A model generated the notes under the pieces. That model ran no database searches, was not told where the DNA came from, and saw nothing but the letters and a program-made list of their open reading frames with translations. DNA of 22,673 nucleotides from positions 1 through 22,673 of the IMG/VR virus record IMGVR_UViG_3300044961_000859; one strand, given 5' to 3'. This document shows positions 1 through 6,110 of this stretch, piece by piece; the stretch's first letter is position 1; every line of letters begins with the position of its first letter. The DNA is from a virus. The translations under genes and the position numbers were made by a program.

Positions 1-354
1 GACTAACTAGTTTTTAGCTGGCAGTATCTACTTAATCTAATAGTGGTGGAAGCGTGAAGCAAAATCCTAGTTTTTGCTTTTGCTTTTGTAAAGTTTTTGT
101 AAAGTTTTCTCATAAACCACATTCAGCAACCGAAGGTTGCAGACTCATGCAGCAACCAATTGTGGTTGTTTCACAAGCTGCATTTGCTACGAGCGTCTAC
201 GAGAGCCTACAAGCCCCGCTAAGGCAGTGAGGGTATGATTCTACCTAAATTCAATTTGAAGCCTCTTCCTGCCCCTTCTAGCCCCTGCTAATTGCACGAA
301 GAAAGAAGCTGCCCTATCTAGGCTCTTTCTTTTCAGCAAGAAAAACAAAACGCA
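1..354. other. Left outer non-coding flank
   Basis: No credible open frame is present. The stretch holds two small hairpins built on related words: GCAACC-GAA-GGTTGC at 126-140 and CAACCA-ATTG-TGGTTG at 153-168. It also has an A/T-rich stretch at 60-110 with TTTTGTAAAG repeats, and a terminator-like imperfect hairpin near 298-331 ending in TTTCTTTT. It lies outside the left arm of the long inverted repeat. I see no clear counterpart of it at the far right end of the window. Confidence 0.5.
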
Positions 355-360
355 CTTGTT

Positions 361-440
361 AGCCTATGCTAATTGCAGCATTAGCTAAGAGCTAGTTCTT
401 TACAAGCTTTATAGCTTGTAAAGAACTAGCAGCATAGGCT
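361..440. other. Nested hairpin in left arm (18-bp perfect stem)
   Basis: GCTAGTTCTTTACAAGCT at 391-408 pairs perfectly with 413-430 around a TTAT loop. An outer stem AGCCTATGCT (361-370) with AGCATAGGCT (431-440) encloses it. The right arm carries the same architecture at 21841-21924 with a changed but still perfectly paired inner stem. Confidence 0.85.
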
Positions 441-661
441 TACTAGTAAGAGCTAATATTACTAGCATTAGCTAGTATATAATATAATAATAATAAATAA
501 TATAATACTAGCTATTGCTAGCTAGTAAGAGCTAGAGAGTAAGCTAAAGCAAAGCAAGAGCAGCTACTACGTGCTAGAGCCTGTTAATGCTTTAGTTTTG
601 CTCTAGCTCTTTTTTGTTTTTAAACAAAGAACAGAGCTAGGTAGAAGCTAGTAAGAGCTAG

Positions 662-700
662 TGAGTTGAGTTCTTTGTTTTGGACAAAGAACCCAACTCA
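662..700. other. Hairpin with paired TTCTTTGT words
   Basis: TGAGTTGAGTTCTTTGT at 662-678 pairs with 684-700 around a TTTGG loop, 17 positions with one mismatch. The stem contains the iterated word TTCTTTGT and its complement as an inverted pair. The right arm repeats this hairpin at about 21528-21566. Confidence 0.8.
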
Positions 701-731
701 CAAGCATTTGCTAGCTAATCAGCAATTGCTC

Positions 732-766
732 CTAGTCGGTTTTCTTTTTGGGAGAAAACCGACTAG
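732..766. other. Perfect 14-bp hairpin
   Basis: CTAGTCGGTTTTCT at 732-745 pairs perfectly with AGAAAACCGACTAG at 753-766, leaving a 7-base loop. It is present unchanged in the right arm near 21463-21498. There is no obvious T-tract directly after it, so a simple terminator role is not clear. Confidence 0.8.
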
Positions 767-931
767 AGAAACAAGAAAGAAAGAAAGAAAAGGGGCTCCA
801 GCTAGTGTGGCTAGTAGGCTTTTGCTAAGCACTAGAGAGTCCTGTTAGTTGTGTTCTTTGTTGAAAGCAAAAGCTAGCCGAGTAATTAGCTAGCTAGTGT
901 TGAGTAGTAGTCCCGCCGCCTCGAATCAAAT

Positions 932-1169
932 TAGTTAATTAGCGACGTCTAGAAAAGGCAAGAAGGTGCCTCTAAGTTGGTTTAGGTAGGATTAATCATT
1001 TTATAAGTTAAGGTGGTTTGTAGGCGCTTGTAGGCGCCGCTAATTAAATGAGGGCTGAAAAGCTTAATCTTACGTGGGAAGTTGCTCTTGCTAGTTTATG
1101 AGAAGTTTGTAAAGTTTTGTTAAAGAAGCAAGTGCAAAATGAAAAAGCAAGCTTTCAGCCTTTGCTATC
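932..1169. other. Intergenic control region before the rightward genes
   Basis: No gene is seen. The part around 975-1080 shows weaker similarity to the reverse complement of 21140-21240, for example a shared GGCTGAAAAG word followed by TTAATCTTACGTGGG or a close variant. The inverted duplication therefore seems to extend inward towards the first gene. Towards 1090-1169 similarity fades, and it reappears at the 29-bp element at 1170. Confidence 0.45.
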
Positions 1170-1198
1170 CACCCCAATTAGTTAGTTGAATACCACTA
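1170..1198 (+). promoter_or_regulatory. 29-bp conserved element, copy 1 (candidate phage promoter)
   Basis: CACCCCAATTA, 8 variable A/T-rich bases, then AATACCACTA. The same element with identical spacing is found on the minus strand at 20831-20859 and 16690-16718. Here it ends 21 bp before the amidase start and points into that gene. Length, asymmetry and placement resemble single-subunit phage RNA polymerase promoters, and AATACCACTAT recalls part of the T7 promoter. No such polymerase is encoded here, so an activator site remains possible. Confidence 0.6.
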
Positions 1199-1219
1199 TC
1201 AAAAGACAAGAAATGAAAA

Positions 1220-1780
1220 ATGAGAATTGCAATTGACATAGGGCATAATGTGCCGTTTGATAAAGGCTGTCCTGGTTTAGAAGGCGGCAAAAGCGAAGAT
1301 GAACTTACGAAAGAGCTAGGAGAATATTTAATCCAGGGGCTTCGTAATCATCAGCACATAGTCTTTGATGTAACGCCGATTGAGGCGAATTCTTTGTTCA
1401 ATAGCTTGTGGCAAAGAGTGAGGGGCATAAATGAGTGCAGCCTAAATTATTTTTTGTCTCTCCATTTCAATTGCGGTGGCGGCGGCAGCGGCACCGAATT
1501 TTACTACAAAGGCGAAAGAGGGAAGCAGCTTGGTGAAAAGCTGGTGGAAAAAATTGAGCAAGTCACTGGCTTGAAAGGAAAAGTTTATAAAGGCATCAAC
1601 CACATTCTTACAAAGCATGCACATGTTGCTGGGGGTGTTTTAGAAGTTTGTTATTGTGACAACCCGGCTGACATGGCTCTTTATAACAAAGAAAAAATAA
1701 TCTACGCCATCATTGATGTGATGGATGAGCTAGCCACCATTCGCCAAACACGCAAAAAAGGAGCGCCCGCTAATGACTAA
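1220..1780 (+). CDS. N-acetylmuramoyl-L-alanine amidase (Amidase_3 family endolysin)
   Basis: Probable phage lysin that cuts the bond between N-acetylmuramic acid and the L-alanine of the peptide stem at the end of infection. The 186 residues correspond to the catalytic domain alone, without a wall-binding or SPOR domain. Visible Amidase_3 features are the N-terminal IDIGHN with zinc-ligand His9, an acidic ligand candidate at Glu26 or Glu28, His82 in SLHFN, and the catalytic-type Glu142 in VLEVCY. There is no signal peptide, so release would need a holin, and none is recognisable nearby. It is the first gene of the rightward block and follows the 29-bp element directly. An in-frame alternative start was not found at 1213, and the start at 1220 has no good Shine-Dalgarno sequence. 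The 3' end overlaps the nuclease gene by 8 nt. Confidence 0.9.
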   Translation: MRIAIDIGHNVPFDKGCPGLEGGKSEDELTKELGEYLIQGLRNHQHIVFDVTPIEANSLFNSLWQRVRGINECSLNYFLSLHFNCGGGGSGTEFYYKGERGKQLGEKLVEKIEQVTGLKGKVYKGINHILTKHAHVAGGVLEVCYCDNPADMALYNKEKIIYAIIDVMDELATIRQTRKKGAPAND

Positions 1781-2708
1781 GAACAATGATAGAGTTGTGC
1801 AAATTCTGGCTGAAGCTGCTGCCGAGGCAGATGAATCAAATAACTACAACAAAACAACTTCCCCCCACATTCGTTGTTCGAGAGCGGGGTTGCCGCTAAT
1901 GCAACAAGTAGTGGAAGATAAAATAATTAATAAGCTTCCCCACAAAGAAAATAATTTTTGGAAAGCAAAAGAAGAAGATGAATTTTCTTTGTTGAGCCCC
2001 AATCAAAGCCAAATGAAATTTGAAATGGCTATTGCCCAAGGCTATTTGTTTGAGCGTGTGGTGGCTTGGCAGTTGCAGCAAGCTTTCCCAAACGCGGAAA
2101 TTAAACACAATGTGGATTTAGAGTTTGAGGGGCTTGGCGGGCATTGTGATTTCCTTGTTGTTGATAAGGAAGAAAAACAAGCAATCGTCATCGAGTGTAA
2201 AGCGATTGGTGCTTTCTCTGAGAAAGAAGCAAGAGAAAAAGTGCTCAGTGATAACTACGGCTACTTCACACAGTTGAGTTTGTATCAAGCGGCAATTCAC
2301 AAACAATTGCCAGACTATGAAGTTAAAGGAGAGTGGCGCGTTTGGAATAAGCGCCAAGACCAAGCTCTTACTATTCCATATGAGCTTCCCCTTAGAGAAG
2401 CTCTTAAAGTGGCAAATAAAGCAATTAAAAAAGCTGAGCTGTATGAGAAAGCTTGCAGCTTGTTTGGCCAACAAAAAACAGACGAATTGGTTTCTTTTTT
2501 GTTTAATTTCTCCGAACCCTTCCCACCGAAGAAACAAACAAGGGCTTATTATTTAGGCACTTGCAGCTTCCACTTCTCCCCGTGGTGTTCTTTGTTACTA
2601 AATGAGAAAGGAGAATTTAACAAACAAGCCTCCAATAATTTGAGGCTATTGATACAGGCTGCACTTGGCGATGAGAAAGCACTCAAGAATATTTTGAAAA
2701 AAAATTAG
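1773..2708 (+). CDS. PD-(D/E)XK nuclease, RecB/Cas4-like
   Basis: Predicted phage exonuclease or recombination nuclease of 311 residues. The core reads Glu94 in GYLFE, Asp126 in GGHCDFLVV, Glu141-Cys-Lys143 in IVIECKAI, then Gln167-x3-Tyr171 in QLSLYQ. This is the RecB/Cas4 order including the family's QxxxY motif. Cys35 near the N terminus with Cys264 and Cys272 near the C terminus recalls the split Fe-S cysteines of Cas4/AddB nucleases, but I count only three well-placed cysteines, so a cluster is uncertain. AAGGAG at 1759-1764 lies 8 nt before the ATG, and the gene overlaps the amidase gene by 8 nt. It may process replication intermediates, degrade host DNA, or act with the acidic-tailed neighbour in recombination. 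There are no CRISPR genes, so it is not an adaptation Cas4. Confidence 0.85.
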   Translation: MTKNNDRVVQILAEAAAEADESNNYNKTTSPHIRCSRAGLPLMQQVVEDKIINKLPHKENNFWKAKEEDEFSLLSPNQSQMKFEMAIAQGYLFERVVAWQLQQAFPNAEIKHNVDLEFEGLGGHCDFLVVDKEEKQAIVIECKAIGAFSEKEAREKVLSDNYGYFTQLSLYQAAIHKQLPDYEVKGEWRVWNKRQDQALTIPYELPLREALKVANKAIKKAELYEKACSLFGQQKTDELVSFLFNFSEPFPPKKQTRAYYLGTCSFHFSPWCSLLLNEKGEFNKQASNNLRLLIQAALGDEKALKNILKKN

Positions 2709-2717
2709 GGTTGCCTC

Positions 2718-2746
2718 TTGACAACTTAAAAAGGGCAGGGTAAGAT
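2718..2746 (+). promoter_or_regulatory. Sigma-70-type promoter
   Basis: A consensus -35 TTGACA at 2718-2723 is followed by a 17-bp spacer and TAAGAT at 2741-2746, within the only sizeable gap of the early rightward block. It would let host RNA polymerase start transcription in front of the acidic-tailed gene without any phage factor. Confidence 0.65.
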
Positions 2747-2782
2747 AAAGCTAAAGCAAAACAAACAAAGGAATTACATCCT

Positions 2783-3400
2783 ATGAAATTCTCTCAATCG
2801 CGCAAACCCTATTCTTCTTCTTCTTCTTCTTCTGCTCGCCAATCATATGGGCGCCAAGCAGCAAAAGCGCCTAAAAAGGCAAGCAGCTGGAAGAAGATAA
2901 ATCAATTCAACATGCTCAATGCCTTAGCGGCTTTCGCTGATGGGAACCAGTTTGAAGAAGAAATGCCTTCCATGGTGAAGGTGCGGCTAATATTGCGCAA
3001 CACCAACATCAGAGATGAAGAAGGCAATGAATATAGCCAAGAAGAAGCTGCCCACCTATTAGCCCACGCTTTATTAGAAGGCAGAGGAATTAATGTTTAT
3101 TTGTTCCTTAATGAGGACGGGTCGTATGGTGGTAATGGAAGAATCAATGTGAAAGACCTAGAAGAAGAACAAGAACAAGAACAAGAGGAGGAGGAAAAAC
3201 AATATGCTAAAAATAAATTGGTTCACAAGGCTAAAGCTGACCGTAGCCGCCCTACAGGCAGCGGGCGCGGCTCTCGTAAGTCAGCAGCCGCAGCCGCCCC
3301 ACAATTTGATGATGACGACCCAGACAGCCCAATCATCATCCCCCACACAAGAGATGATGAGGAGGACGACGAAAACGACTATGTTGTCGTCGACGAATAG
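2783..3400 (+). CDS. Acidic-tailed protein of unknown function (SSB-like character)
   Basis: I do not recognise a family. The 205 residues have a Ser/Arg/Lys-rich basic N terminus (about 1-40), a compact mixed segment (about 40-125, including VKVRLILRNTNI and INVYLFLNEDG), a Glu/Gln run, an Ala-rich linker, and a strongly acidic C-terminal tail rich in Asp from about 174 on. A flexible acidic tail is typical of phage single-stranded DNA-binding proteins such as T7 gp2.5 and of bacterial SSB, where it recruits partners. The position right after an exonuclease gene fits a ssDNA-binding or annealing partner, but no OB-fold signature can be asserted by eye. AAAGGA at 2767-2772 precedes the ATG, and a sigma-70-type promoter lies upstream. 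Codon-level repeats (TCTTCTTCT, GAAGAACAA) mark the low-complexity parts. Confidence 0.75.
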   Translation: MKFSQSRKPYSSSSSSSARQSYGRQAAKAPKKASSWKKINQFNMLNALAAFADGNQFEEEMPSMVKVRLILRNTNIRDEEGNEYSQEEAAHLLAHALLEGRGINVYLFLNEDGSYGGNGRINVKDLEEEQEQEQEEEEKQYAKNKLVHKAKADRSRPTGSGRGSRKSAAAAAPQFDDDDPDSPIIIPHTRDDEEDDENDYVVVDE

Positions 3401-3665
3401 TGGAGTGAATAGTGGGGGGAAGAATGGCGTGAAAGTGGTGGCGCAAGGTCCTATAGAGCAATTGCCTCTTCCTTATGAGCTGCCTTCAAATTGGAATTGG
3501 CCATCTCCCACTCCTTCCCTTCCTTGTCGAAGGGAAGCTAACAACAAAAATCCAAATTGTGGAAAGAAATTTATCCACGAAATGCCAGAGAATGAAAGAA
3601 TTCGCATTCGAGTGCCAGTCGGCACTACAGTGTATCAAGTAAACAATTTAGGAGAAAGACAATGA
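3381..3665 (+). CDS. Small hypothetical protein with two cysteines
   Basis: A 94-residue product of unknown function, read in another frame from the end of the preceding gene and overlapping it by 20 nt. It has a Ser/Gly/Asn-rich start, the segment LPYELPSNWNWP, a Cys pair in PCRREANNKNPNCGKKF, and a well-structured-looking tail (IRIRVPVGTTVYQV). Start choice is open. The ATG at 3381 is used here; the GTG at 3405, just after the upstream stop, is an alternative. A longer extension back to 3204 is unlikely because it would be translated inside the preceding gene. The stop overlaps the next start as ATGA, which points to translational coupling and supports the frame being real. Confidence 0.55.
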   Translation: MLSSTNSGVNSGGKNGVKVVAQGPIEQLPLPYELPSNWNWPSPTPSLPCRREANNKNPNCGKKFIHEMPENERIRIRVPVGTTVYQVNNLGERQ

Positions 3666-4216
3666 GCATCAATGCTCTAGTTCTTCTTGGTTTTTCAGGG
3701 GCTGGCAAAGACACAATTGCCAGTCACTTTCCTAATTCTTCAAATATTAAGTTTTCGGCTCTCACCAAGAACCTTGCGGCGAGAGTTTTTGGCGTGGAAG
3801 CTGACAAAATGGAAGACAAAGAATGGAGAAACACTTGTTCTTTGTCTCTCAATGGAGAGCAAATTTCCTTATCTGCCTTTGATTTGTTGTCTGCTCTCTA
3901 TCATGGTGCGCCTTCCACTAGGTTGGCGCAAGCCAACATTGAGTGGGCGATGAAGCAAGCCAAAGCTTCCACTTTCCCGATTTTCACAGACGTGAGGAGA
4001 GTTTTAGAAATGAAAGCGGTGGTGGAGGCTTTCACTCCACTAGTTGTTTTGCTTTCGCGGCCTGGTGCAACACCAACAGCAAACGACAAAGAAATAATGA
4101 AAGCGTTTGAGTGGTGTTGCAAACAACCAATAATAGCAGCGAGAATTGAAAATTCGTTCTCTGTGGAACAAACCACAGAACAAATTAAAGCACTAATTCA
4201 AACCCTAAACAACTAA
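3662..4216 (+). CDS. Deoxynucleoside monophosphate kinase-like P-loop protein
   Basis: Predicted to phosphorylate (d)NMPs to diphosphates for phage DNA synthesis. The 184 residues begin with a Walker A loop, GFSGAGKDT at 10-18, with Lys16 as the phosphate-binding lysine. FTDVRRVLE at about 108-116 resembles the DVR segment of T4 gp1-type dNMP kinases. No separate lid domain is obvious. AGGAGA at 3650-3655 precedes the ATG, and the gene overlaps the upstream stop by 4 nt. Its neighbours, a MazG-like pyrophosphohydrolase and a ferritin-like oxidoreductase, suggest a small nucleotide-handling cassette. Adenylate kinase or gluconate kinase-like activity cannot be excluded by eye. Confidence 0.75.
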   Translation: MSINALVLLGFSGAGKDTIASHFPNSSNIKFSALTKNLAARVFGVEADKMEDKEWRNTCSLSLNGEQISLSAFDLLSALYHGAPSTRLAQANIEWAMKQAKASTFPIFTDVRRVLEMKAVVEAFTPLVVLLSRPGATPTANDKEIMKAFEWCCKQPIIAARIENSFSVEQTTEQIKALIQTLNN

Positions 4217-4224
4217 CCACGACT

Positions 4225-4788
4225 ATGGACCTATCCACCTACACGAATTCCCTTCTTGTTTTAAACAGAAGCCGCCTCAGCGGTTTCACAGACTGCGCCC
4301 ACTTTGCCCACATGCTTTTTGGGCTCACAGAAGAACTACTAGAACTGCAACAAAAAACAGAAAAACTACCAGCCTCCGACCCTTCTATTTTGTTGGAGCT
4401 TGGTGACATACTTGCCTACACCACGCTTAGTGTGGCGGCACTCCGCTTTGATTTCATGACGCCCTTTCCTGAACTTGTGGCGGAAGTGGCTTCCATTTTA
4501 GGTTTGTTTTTAGATGAGGGTGTGAGTTTGGCACAACCACACAACTTATCGGAGCTCGCGCTTGAAGTGGCGGGGAAAAGCAAGCGCTGGTTTCGAGAAA
4601 GTGCTCGCCTTCAATTAAGCGATGTTGTGTTGCCTTTTGTGGGAGCAGTGCAGCATGTGTCTTATTTGCGGCAAAGTGCCGCACTTCCACCAGTGAGTGT
4701 GGAAGAAATTGCACAACAAAACATTGAAAAGCTCACAAACAGAGCTAGCAGAAATAATTTGTTTCAAGGACAAGGAGACAACCGATGA
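4225..4788 (+). CDS. MazG-like nucleoside triphosphate pyrophosphohydrolase
   Basis: All-alpha NTP pyrophosphatase of 187 residues that would hydrolyse (d)NTPs to monophosphates and pyrophosphate. Phage relatives are thought to adjust the nucleotide pool or clean out modified or non-canonical nucleotides. The magnesium-binding pattern is visible as Glu36-Glu37-x2-Glu40 (TEELLEL), then Glu58-x2-Asp61 (LLELGDILAY), with the family's usual spacing between the halves. Only one such module is present, whereas bacterial MazG has two. No clear Shine-Dalgarno sequence precedes the ATG, which lies 8 bp after the kinase stop. The end overlaps the next gene by 4 nt (ATGA). Cyanophages often carry mazG, in keeping with the cyanobacterial host proposed here. 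Confidence 0.75.
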   Translation: MDLSTYTNSLLVLNRSRLSGFTDCAHFAHMLFGLTEELLELQQKTEKLPASDPSILLELGDILAYTTLSVAALRFDFMTPFPELVAEVASILGLFLDEGVSLAQPHNLSELALEVAGKSKRWFRESARLQLSDVVLPFVGAVQHVSYLRQSAALPPVSVEEIAQQNIEKLTNRASRNNLFQGQGDNR

Positions 4789-5531
4789 AATTACCACCAA
4801 CAGTAAGCGCCCAACTTTCTTTGTTTCAAGCCAAGCGCCGCATGCCTGATTGGCAACCAAAGCCATCCGCGGCTCCTTCCCCTGCCCCCATTGAGGAAAA
4901 GTGGAAGCACGTGCTTTGGCGCTGCTTAGACTTTGTCGACCTCGAAATGCAAGTAAAAGAGTGGGTGGTTGCTTGTTCAAACAAAGAACTTAAAGCAAAT
5001 GAAGATGAAGCGGCTGCCATAAAAGAAAATTTATTGCGCAACAGCCGCGACGAAGAAAAGCACGATGAAGTGCTTAGGTATTTGTGCGCCTACTACAACC
5101 ACCCATCTCCTTCTCCACAAGCCCTGGCGCTCATAAATAGGTGGAAGAAATTAGAAGACCATCCCATTGCTGCAGCTTATGGGCTGGAGTGTGGTGTGTT
5201 CTTCACAATTCTTCCTTTATTGATTAAACAAGGAGATGTGTACGCAGCCACTGTAGGGCAGTGGATAAATGATGATGAGCGGGTACACGTGGAAACAAAC
5301 CTAGCACTTATGAAGCACCTAGGCTTAAAACTAACTAAGCCTTTGCTTCAGCTCATTTTTGACACAAACCATTTTTTGTTTGAGCCTCTAGGTAAAGAAG
5401 AGGCTATTCATCAAGCTGAGCGTGCTGTGAAGCGCACAATTTCAGGCAAAGACCCACTCATGTTGGAAGAAAGCCTCCCCACAACGTTGGCTTTCTTTGA
5501 GCAGCACAACAAACTTGCCATTACTTACTAA
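4785..5531 (+). CDS. Ferritin-like di-iron carboxylate protein
   Basis: Four-helix-bundle protein of 248 residues with a full set of di-iron ligands in ferritin-superfamily order: Glu54 (DLEMQV), Glu90-x2-His93 (DEEKH), Glu135 (YGLEC) and Glu165-x2-His168 (DERVH). Such sites activate O2 in ribonucleotide reductase R2, MiaE, rubrerythrin and aldehyde-deformylating oxygenase. It is shorter than R2 (usually 320 or more), and I see no tyrosine at the R2 radical position four residues after the first ExxH histidine (residue 97 is Leu). No R1 gene is present, so a standard RNR is unlikely. The N terminus (1-37) is Pro/Ala-rich and probably flexible. AAGGAG at 4772-4777 lies 7 nt before the ATG, which overlaps the MazG stop. 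Substrate unknown; nucleotide or tRNA modification and peroxide defence are possible. Confidence 0.75.
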   Translation: MKLPPTVSAQLSLFQAKRRMPDWQPKPSAAPSPAPIEEKWKHVLWRCLDFVDLEMQVKEWVVACSNKELKANEDEAAAIKENLLRNSRDEEKHDEVLRYLCAYYNHPSPSPQALALINRWKKLEDHPIAAAYGLECGVFFTILPLLIKQGDVYAATVGQWINDDERVHVETNLALMKHLGLKLTKPLLQLIFDTNHFLFEPLGKEEAIHQAERAVKRTISGKDPLMLEESLPTTLAFFEQHNKLAITY

Positions 5532-5538
5532 CTTATTC

Positions 5539-5553
5539 TGCAAACGAAGTTTG
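5539..5553. other. Small intergenic hairpin
   Basis: GCAAAC-GAA-GTTTGC lies in the gap between the ferritin-like gene and the next small gene. It has no following T-tract, so it is more likely a processing or stability element than a terminator. Confidence 0.4.
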
Positions 5554-5575
5554 CTGATTAATTAAAGGAATTTTT

Positions 5576-5812
5576 ATGACACACAGCAACCAAAACAACA
5601 ACGAAGACAAAGAAAACGACCTTCTTGCTTGGGCTGAACAAATCATGCGCGAAGTTGAGGAGGAGACAAAAGACTTAACAGACGAACAGGTCACGGACGA
5701 CATGTTGCCGCCCAACATTAGCCCTGACCCGAACGTTGATATTTTCTTGTTTGGCTTTAGTGACGATGATGATTCAGGTTCTTCTAGCAAAGGCAGAGGC
5801 TCTGGTAGATAG
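5576..5812 (+). CDS. Small acidic protein, unknown function
   Basis: A 78-residue, strongly acidic protein with many Asp, Glu and Asn residues, one short predicted helix (LLAWAEQIMREVEEETKDL) and a Ser/Gly/Arg tail. No family is recognised. AAAGGAA at 5564-5570 sits 5 nt before the ATG. It lacks membrane segments, so it is not a holin. Its charge would suit a DNA mimic or an inhibitor of a host DNA-binding protein, as with several small early phage proteins, but this is only an analogy. A terminator hairpin follows at 5836. Confidence 0.6.
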   Translation: MTHSNQNNNEDKENDLLAWAEQIMREVEEETKDLTDEQVTDDMLPPNISPDPNVDIFLFGFSDDDDSGSSSKGRGSGR

Positions 5813-5835
5813 GGAAATTTAGTTGGCTTTTGCTT

Positions 5836-5857
5836 GCCCCTCCTTAGGGGCGTTTTC
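5836..5857 (+). terminator. Rho-independent terminator
   Basis: GCCCCT-CCTT-AGGGGC (5836-5851) followed by GTTTTC. It lies 24 bp after the small acidic gene and before the ribbon-helix-helix gene, so the latter would be read through or expressed at a lower level. Confidence 0.65.
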
Positions 5858-5890
5858 TTCTAACAAAGAAAAAAGGAGGAAAATCAAATT

Positions 5891-6055
5891 GTGGCGCATC
5901 CACTAAAAAAACAGCCCCCTGGTTATATTGGGTGCTTTTGCGAATTAGACTTTAAAAAAAGAGTTGAGAGGGCTAGCGCAGATTTATTTAGGGGGCACCA
6001 ATCCCGATTTATTCGCTTTGTAATTGAAGATTGGCTCAAGAAAAACAACTACTAA
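5891..6055 (+). CDS. Ribbon-helix-helix DNA-binding protein (Arc/CopG-like)
   Basis: A 54-residue protein starting at GTG, with a strong AAGGAGG at 5873-5879 placed 11 nt upstream. Residues 12-19 (YIGCFCEL) form the expected beta strand, followed by a first helix (FKKRVERASADLF) and a second helix with the family's S-x-F-I-R pattern (HQSRFIRFVIEDWLKK). This is the usual ribbon-helix-helix build of dimeric repressors such as Arc and CopG, which bind operators with the paired strands. It is the last rightward gene, between two terminators, a typical place for an autonomous regulator. Its target is not known. The 29-bp element is asymmetric, so it is not an obvious ribbon-helix-helix operator. 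Confidence 0.75.
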   Translation: MAHPLKKQPPGYIGCFCELDFKKRVERASADLFRGHQSRFIRFVIEDWLKKNNY

Positions 6056-6061
6056 ATAAAA

Positions 6062-6090
6062 GCCCCAGCTAATGCGGCTGGGGCCTTTTT
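6062..6090. terminator. Bidirectional terminator between convergent gene blocks
   Basis: GCCCCAGC (6062-6069) and GCTGGGGC (6077-6084) form a perfect 8-bp GC-rich stem. T-rich sequence follows on the plus strand (CTTTTTATTTTG) and A-rich sequence precedes it (AAATAAAA), which reads as a T-tract on the minus strand. It separates the rightward genes from the leftward tail-fibre gene and can stop both. Confidence 0.85.
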
Positions 6091-6110
6091 ATTTTGTTTT
6101 TGTTTTTTGT

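Larger units (their letters stand above)
355..931 (+). repeat. Left arm of long imperfect inverted repeat
   Basis: This segment matches the reverse complement of 21296-21930. Blocks near 645-840 are almost identical; an A/T-rich stretch and several hairpins between them vary. The arm is a chain of hairpins separated by CTAG-containing words, and CTAG, normally scarce in bacterial DNA, is very dense here. The outer limit is set by CTTGTTAGCCTATGCT at 355 and the inner limit by CGCCTCGAATCAAAT ending near 931. The two arms enclose every gene in the window, so each arm sits upstream of one of the two convergent gene blocks. It may serve as an origin, control region or recombination site; the sequence alone does not decide which. 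Confidence 0.85.

Noticed and set aside
666-848. 60-codon open frame conserved in both inverted-repeat arms (also 21382-21564, minus)
   Set aside because: It runs through perfect hairpins, has no ribosome site, and four of about five differences between the copies change the amino acid, which does not suggest protein-level constraint. Conservation is explained by the repeat itself.
1170-1198. The 29-bp element as a true T7 promoter
   Set aside because: Only part of it (AATAC, CACTAT) resembles the T7 consensus and the initiating GGG is missing, so it cannot be called a T7 promoter; a related polymerase is only a hypothesis.
3204-3380. N-terminal extension of the small two-cysteine protein
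   Set aside because: It lies wholly inside the coding region of the acidic-tailed gene in another frame and is a low-complexity shadow of it; a start at 3381 or 3405 fits better.
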